Made by a program: the position numbers and the translations under genes. The notes beneath the pieces are model-generated. The model had not been told where the DNA came from, did no database searches, and worked only from the letters and a program-made list of their open reading frames with translations. From a virus, in IMG/VR virus record IMGVR_UViG_3300038469_000278, positions 1 to 40,609 of that record: a DNA stretch of 40,609 nucleotides. The stretch is one strand, 5' to 3'. Shown here piece by piece: positions 37,235-40,609 of the stretch. Position 1 is the stretch's first letter, and each line of letters opens with the position of its first letter.

Positions 37235-37968
37235 TCAATGGTGCGGGGGTTGGCCAGGGCCCCGGGGCTGCCCGGCGAACCAGGCCAGGGCCGGAGTCAG
37301 GACCGGGCCGGATGGCCGGGCCGGCGGCGACGCATCAGCCAAATCCGCCAGCCAGGCTTTCAGCAGCCGGCCTTCTTTGCTGAAGGCCTCATTGATGCCC
37401 AAAGCCACTCCCAGGGCCCGGCGGATCACCTCGAGGTGCTTGTTCCGCCGGGCTGCCCGGGCCATCAGTTTTACCTGGGCCAGGGTATAGCTGTGCAGGA
37501 GCTCGGGCAGACTGCCGTGGCCCCGGCTGATCAGCTCCTCCAGGGCCTCGCTTAGCTCAAAATCGCCCCGGCCTTGACGACGTTCCTTAAGGCCAGGGTC
37601 AAGAAGTTTTTTAGGTTGTCCCTGTTCACCAGGAGAATGCGCAAGCCCACAGCCGCCTGGGTGCCGGCGTCCACTCCCGCCAAATCAATATCCGGCAAGG
37701 TCAAGCCGATAAGCGGGGGAAAGTGCGGCAAGACGAGAGGTAAGAATTCGACCCAGCGCCGGCGCAAAAACTCTTCGGCATTGTCGAAAGTCAGCCCCAA
37801 CGGCGTCAATTCCTCAATCATGGCCATGAGCACCGCCGCGGCCTTGCCGAACTGGGCCAAGTTCCAGGGCCGCAAAATCAAACGGCGGCTGTCCGGCAGG
37901 GTGATTTCCTCTTCGGGCAGCAGGATCTGAAGCTCATCCGTTTCCGGCGCTTTCTGCAGTTTCGCCAT
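37235..37968 (-). CDS. Tail assembly chaperone GT fusion made by -1 frameshift
   Basis: Reading starts at 37968 and shifts -1 at the slippery site 37606-37612 (A AAA AAC in frame), giving 121 + 123 codons (about 244 aa). After the shift the frame stays open through LLDPGLKERRQGRGDFELSE, ELLHSYTLAQVKLMARAARR to the stop at 37235, without using any start codon in that frame. The T-part (HSYTLAQVKLMARAARRNKH) is typical of GT extensions, which bind the tape measure while G coats it during tail assembly. Only a fraction of ribosomes should make it. Confidence 0.85.
37552..37968 (-). CDS. Tail assembly chaperone G
   Basis: 138 residues (MAKLQKAPETDELQILLPEE..., NVVKAGAILS). Position between the tail tube gene and the tape measure, mostly helical character and the frameshift signal near its end identify it as the lambda gpG equivalent. 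It keeps the tape measure in solution during tail assembly. It starts 17 bases after the tail tube stop, with GGGGGTGA upstream. Confidence 0.85.
   Translation of the reverse strand: MAKLQKAPETDELQILLPEEEITLPDSRRLILRPWNLAQFGKAAAVLMAMIEELTPLGLTFDNAEEFLRRRWVEFLPLVLPHFPPLIGLTLPDIDLAGVDAGTQAAVGLRILLVNRDNLKNFLTLALRNVVKAGAILS
37582..37612 (-). promoter_or_regulatory. Programmed -1 frameshift signal
   Basis: The slippery heptamer A AAA AAC (37612 down to 37606) is in the zero frame of G. Seven bases later CCCTGGCCTT can pair with AAGGCCGGGG (ten pairs, one G-U), forming a hairpin that extends to about 37567 and would stall the ribosome. Site, spacing and hairpin fit a classical bacterial -1 signal. 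Confidence 0.85.
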
Positions 37969-37984
37969 AGATCACCCCCTCAAG

Positions 37985-39145
37985 TTATTCCGACAACGCT
38001 TCCCATTTTCCGAAAGGATACGTGGGATTGTTGTCGTAATCATCCAGGACTACCAGGCTCATGGGCACCTTGAGCGCGTCCCGGGGGTTGAAGGCTAACT
38101 CCCCGTTCGGCTTGAGCTGGCATTTGGGGATGTGGTAATTGCCCTGGAGCCCGGTGCTGGGATGGAACTGCAAGCGGGCCGCCCCCTCTTTGAAGCCCGT
38201 GGTGGCAATGGGCATGGTCAAAGAAGTCCAGGTGGTGTAGGTATAGCTCACCTTGACCTCTTCGCCGTCCACCAGCTTGCCCGCGGCCAGACGGCCGATA
38301 CGGCCCACCTGGAGCTCGCCCGAAGCCAGGCCCGGATCCACGATGTAATCGGTGTTCTGGGTCAAGTTCTGGCGGATGCAGTTCACCGTGGCCGGCGTGT
38401 TCACCGTAGCCGCAGAGGCCCGCAGCCAGTAAGCATTATAGCCGTTCACCGTGGTCTTGGCCCAGTTGGTCTGCGGCGTATGGGTAAAGGCCCCGTCCGC
38501 CTCCATATCCAGGCCCGCGCCGCCGCCGCCCACAATCGCGGTCCAACTGGCGCCGTTCCAATATTCCCAGGTCAGCCCCGTGCCGTAGTCGCCGTTCACC
38601 GACAGGTTGAAATACACTTCCTGCCATTTGGTGTCTTTGCCCAGGTACAGATAATCACTGGTTGCGGCCAGGCCCTCAAAGGGCGTGCCCGCTTCGCTGT
38701 CGGCCTCAATGCTGTTGTCCACCCAGGCGGTCCCGGCATCATGGAGAAAGCACTTGTCCAGAAACTGGCGCACGGTCACGGAACTGATGCCGTACTGCCC
38801 CACGCTGGCCAGCTGCGTTCCGGTCAGGGTCACCTGCTGGTCCGTGACCGTATCCGAGCCCGCGCCCACCGCGGTGATGTCCCCGCCTTTGAAATAATAC
38901 TGGAGATGTTCCAGCACCGGTTCCAGGAGGCGGAAATCGAACTGCACCTCTTCGGAAATGGGGAAGGTCTTGAGCGGGCGCAATTTCCCGGAGCGCTGGG
39001 TTTCCACTTTCAGCTCTTCGGAAGTCGTGCGCATAGTTATATCCGCCGGGTCGATATGCCCCAAATCCCGCATTCCCGAACCCTCATCGAAATACAGAAT
39101 GATGCCGCCCGGGATGGTCAGATTGTCAGTGTTGGGAGGCTGCAT
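37985..39145 (-). CDS. Major tail (tube) protein with inserted beta-sandwich domain
   Basis: 386 residues. The ends look like a tail tube protein (LTIPGGIILYFDEGSGMRDL near the start; NYHIPKCQLKPNGELAFNPR and PMSLVVLDDYDNNPTYPFG at the end). Between about residues 160 and 265 there is an inserted domain (YLYLGKDTKWQEVYFNLSVN, LTWEYWNGASWTAIVGGGGA, NGYNAYWLRASA), a carbohydrate-binding-like or decoration sandwich known from phage virion proteins. The insert would project from each tube ring, like lambda gpV's C-terminal Ig domain. It precedes the G/GT genes, as expected. Confidence 0.82.
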   Translation of the reverse strand: MQPPNTDNLTIPGGIILYFDEGSGMRDLGHIDPADITMRTTSEELKVETQRSGKLRPLKTFPISEEVQFDFRLLEPVLEHLQYYFKGGDITAVGAGSDTVTDQQVTLTGTQLASVGQYGISSVTVRQFLDKCFLHDAGTAWVDNSIEADSEAGTPFEGLAATSDYLYLGKDTKWQEVYFNLSVNGDYGTGLTWEYWNGASWTAIVGGGGAGLDMEADGAFTHTPQTNWAKTTVNGYNAYWLRASAATVNTPATVNCIRQNLTQNTDYIVDPGLASGELQVGRIGRLAAGKLVDGEEVKVSYTYTTWTSLTMPIATTGFKEGAARLQFHPSTGLQGNYHIPKCQLKPNGELAFNPRDALKVPMSLVVLDDYDNNPTYPFGKWEALSE

Positions 39146-39166
39146 GGTTATTTCCCTCCATTCCTT

Positions 39167-39691
39167 TTAATTTACGGCGAAGGCATCGCCGTAATTGTGC
39201 ACGTACGTCAATTGATAGGTCAGGAACAGCACTCCCCACTCCGGGTTATGCTTGGCCTTGACCACCCGGCCGGGCAGGGCCTTGACCAGGCCCGCGCTCT
39301 TCAGGCTGCTCAGATCGCCGGCAAACAGATTCCAGAGGCGCCCGGCCACCGTATCCGCGTCTTCGGTAAATCTGGTGTAATCCGGCTCATTGTCCATGGC
39401 CAGCGGAAAAAACACCTCAATCCAGAAGTCCAGAGTGCCCTGGGCCAGGCGGTTATAGGGTTCTTTTTCCTCATCCTCCCAGAAGAATAGCACCGGCGGA
39501 GTAAAGTCGCTCAAATCCACCGGGATATCCTGCCAGCGCAGCACCGTGCCGATCTCCGGGATCTCCTGCAGCTCTAATTCGATGGCCTTGAGGAGCTGAG
39601 TTTTGACGGCTTCCCCGGCCGCGGCCGGAAAGGGCGGAAACCATAGACCGTTGCTCAATATGCCGATAGCGGCGCGATCACTCAAGGGCAT
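39167..39691 (-). CDS. Tail terminator / completion protein
   Basis: 174 residues. The pattern of a helix (KTQLLKAIELELQEIPEIGT) followed by strands (FTPPVLFFWEDEEKE, LAQGTLDFWIEVFFPLA) and a C-terminal EWGVLFLTYQLTYVHNYGDA is typical of tail terminator proteins (lambda gpU type), which cap the tail tube before head joining. It lies immediately before the tail tube gene. The stop/start with the previous gene overlaps by one base. Confidence 0.65.
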   Translation of the reverse strand: MPLSDRAAIGILSNGLWFPPFPAAAGEAVKTQLLKAIELELQEIPEIGTVLRWQDIPVDLSDFTPPVLFFWEDEEKEPYNRLAQGTLDFWIEVFFPLAMDNEPDYTRFTEDADTVAGRLWNLFAGDLSSLKSAGLVKALPGRVVKAKHNPEWGVLFLTYQLTYVHNYGDAFAVN

Positions 39692-40128
39692 CAGTCAGGT
39701 ATCCTTTGCACGATGGTGGGCGTCGCCGTAATCGTGCCGGTTAGGAGCGGGGTGACGCCGTCCAGCTCATAAACGGTAAAGCCGCCGGTGGCCTTGTTGA
39801 TCACGGTTTTGGCCCACATGCCCCGCATAATGGCGTCCAGGCTCAAGCCGCTGACTCCGGCCAACGCAGCCAGAATGGCGGCGGCGGCGTCGTCTTCCGG
39901 GGTAAACCGCCCGAAAATGGTGCGCACATCCAAATCCGTGCCGCCATCCAGGACAAAGACAATATCGGCCGCGGGCGCATAATCGCAGTAATACAGACCA
40001 TCCGAGACTTCATGGATGGTGGGGGCCGCCTGATCGCTCAGATCGGATTCCTTTTTGAACAGCAGAAACGTGGGGCTCAAGCCCTCCTGGCCCACTTTGC
40101 TCTGGGTAAAGCCGAAAAAATATCTCAT
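39691..40128 (-). CDS. Hypothetical virion-module protein
   Basis: 145 residues (MRYFFGFTQSKVGQEGLSPT, VSDGLYYCDYAPAADIVFVL, LSLDAIMRGMWAKTVINKAT). The N-terminal part looks like a small beta domain common in phage neck/tail genes; the C-terminal part has TGGFTVYELDGVTPLLTGTI. ATGA overlap with the repeat protein upstream suggests related function, perhaps at the neck or tail attachment. Not recognised more exactly. Confidence 0.5.
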   Translation of the reverse strand: MRYFFGFTQSKVGQEGLSPTFLLFKKESDLSDQAAPTIHEVSDGLYYCDYAPAADIVFVLDGGTDLDVRTIFGRFTPEDDAAAAILAALAGVSGLSLDAIMRGMWAKTVINKATGGFTVYELDGVTPLLTGTITATPTIVQRIPD

Positions 40129-40609
40129 GACTGCACCGTGTTCACGCCGAAATAGCGGAACGCGTCCGCGTATTTGCCGGTGGGAATGGGCCGCTCCGGC
40201 CGGAGATTGTCGCCGCCCAGCATAAATTCCCCACCGGAAAGCCGCAATTCCGCATCAGGGAGATAGCTGTCCAGCGCCGCCAGGCCCGCCAGGTTGGCAA
40301 AACGCAGCAAATCTGCCGCCGGCGTGACCGATTCCAGCGCCGCCGCGCCCGCAAAATTGCCGTAACGGGACAGATCGGCAGCCGGCGCGGTGGTTATGAG
40401 GGCCGCCAGCCCAGCGAAATCCTTGTAACCGGCCGGCTCCAGCAGGGACAGGTCCGCGTCCGGCAGATAGCTGTCCAGCGCTGCCAGGCCCGCCAGGTTG
40501 GCAAAGCGCAGCAAATCCGCCGCCGCCGTGACTGATTCCAGCGCCGCTGTCCCCGCAAAATTGCCATAACGATTCAGGTCCGCAGCCGGCGTGGTGGTTA
40601 TGAGGGCCG
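40125..40609 (-). CDS. Repeat-containing putative tail protein, C-terminal part
   Basis: This is the continuation of the gene that starts at 1008. It holds the last repeats, including variants LAGLAALDSYLPDADLSLLE and FAGAAALESVTPAADL, and then a short unique tail ending FRYFGVNTVQS. About ten units are present in the whole protein, arranged in a higher-order block of roughly 68 residues (about 204 bp). A regular helical or beta solenoid is plausible. The stop overlaps the next gene (start 40128) as ATGA, which implies translational coupling. An internal ATG at 40514 exists but is not needed, since the frame is open upstream. Confidence 0.7.
   Translation of the reverse strand, partial: ALITTTPAADLNRYGNFAGTAALESVTAAADLLRFANLAGLAALDSYLPDADLSLLEPAGYKDFAGLAALITTAPAADLSRYGNFAGAAALESVTPAADLLRFANLAGLAALDSYLPDAELRLSGGEFMLGGDNLRPERPIPTGKYADAFRYFGVNTVQS
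40509..40609. repeat. Right copy of 101-bp terminal direct repeat
   Basis: This is the exact counterpart of bases 1-101. The nearest internal paralogous stretch (about 40305-40405) differs at many positions, so the exact identity is not simply the internal gene repeat recurring. It marks the circular join. It could also be a true short terminal repeat of the virion DNA, but a 101-base match in the middle of a gene fits assembler overlap better. Confidence 0.9.

Overview
The window is an essentially complete genome of a temperate, tailed (siphovirus-type) phage in circular form. The first 101 bases are repeated exactly as the last 101, so the sequence closes into a circle of about 40,508 bp. 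One minus-strand gene reads in frame across the join. An intact phage attachment site (a tRNA-Arg 3' fragment with flanking arm repeats) lies next to a tyrosine integrase and is not split into attL/attR, so this is the excised or virion form. The host is probably a G+C-rich Gram-negative bacterium, judged from the base composition, strong Shine-Dalgarno sites and a spanin-like lipoprotein. A sulfate-reducing or syntrophic Desulfobacterota host would fit the cysteine-rich small proteins, but that is only a guess.

Layout. A control region at 16.6-17.75 kb holds the repressor and two promoters, which face away from each other and share a nearly identical 31-base promoter/operator. The leftward promoter (16,765-16,792) reads the whole minus strand. 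It covers a Cro-like regulator, a CII-like regulator and small early genes (16.6-14.1 kb), a P4-type primase-helicase (14.1-11.9 kb), an iteron-rich candidate origin (11.6-11.85 kb), terminase, a set of small genes, gpW-like connector, portal, S49 protease with nested scaffold, decoration protein and Mu gpT-like capsid (11.5-2.7 kb). It then continues through connector and tail genes across the circular join to 37-40 kb (tail terminator, tail tube, G/GT chaperones made by a -1 frameshift, tape measure), the tail-tip, hub and fibre genes (34.8-26.7 kb), and the lysis genes (26.7-23.8 kb). It ends at a strong terminator beside attP.

The rightward promoter (17,710-17,737) reads a plus-strand early/accessory operon of small genes (17.8-23.6 kb). 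It contains zinc-ribbon and membrane microproteins, a conserved phage protein of unknown function set between two unusual GGC-phased pentanucleotide arrays, a small protein carrying a copy of the tape-measure C-terminus, a Gp37/Gp68-family protein, an excisionase-like HTH protein and the integrase. The repressor transcript also carries a membrane zinc-ribbon protein that may act during lysogeny.

The morphogenesis module is mosaic: lambda-type terminase, portal, connector and nested scaffold with a Mu-type major capsid. The most unusual features are the two GGC pentamer arrays, the early-expressed tape-measure mimic, the repeat-built tail protein at the circular join and the putative iteron origin. 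Functions below come from motif reading without database searches.
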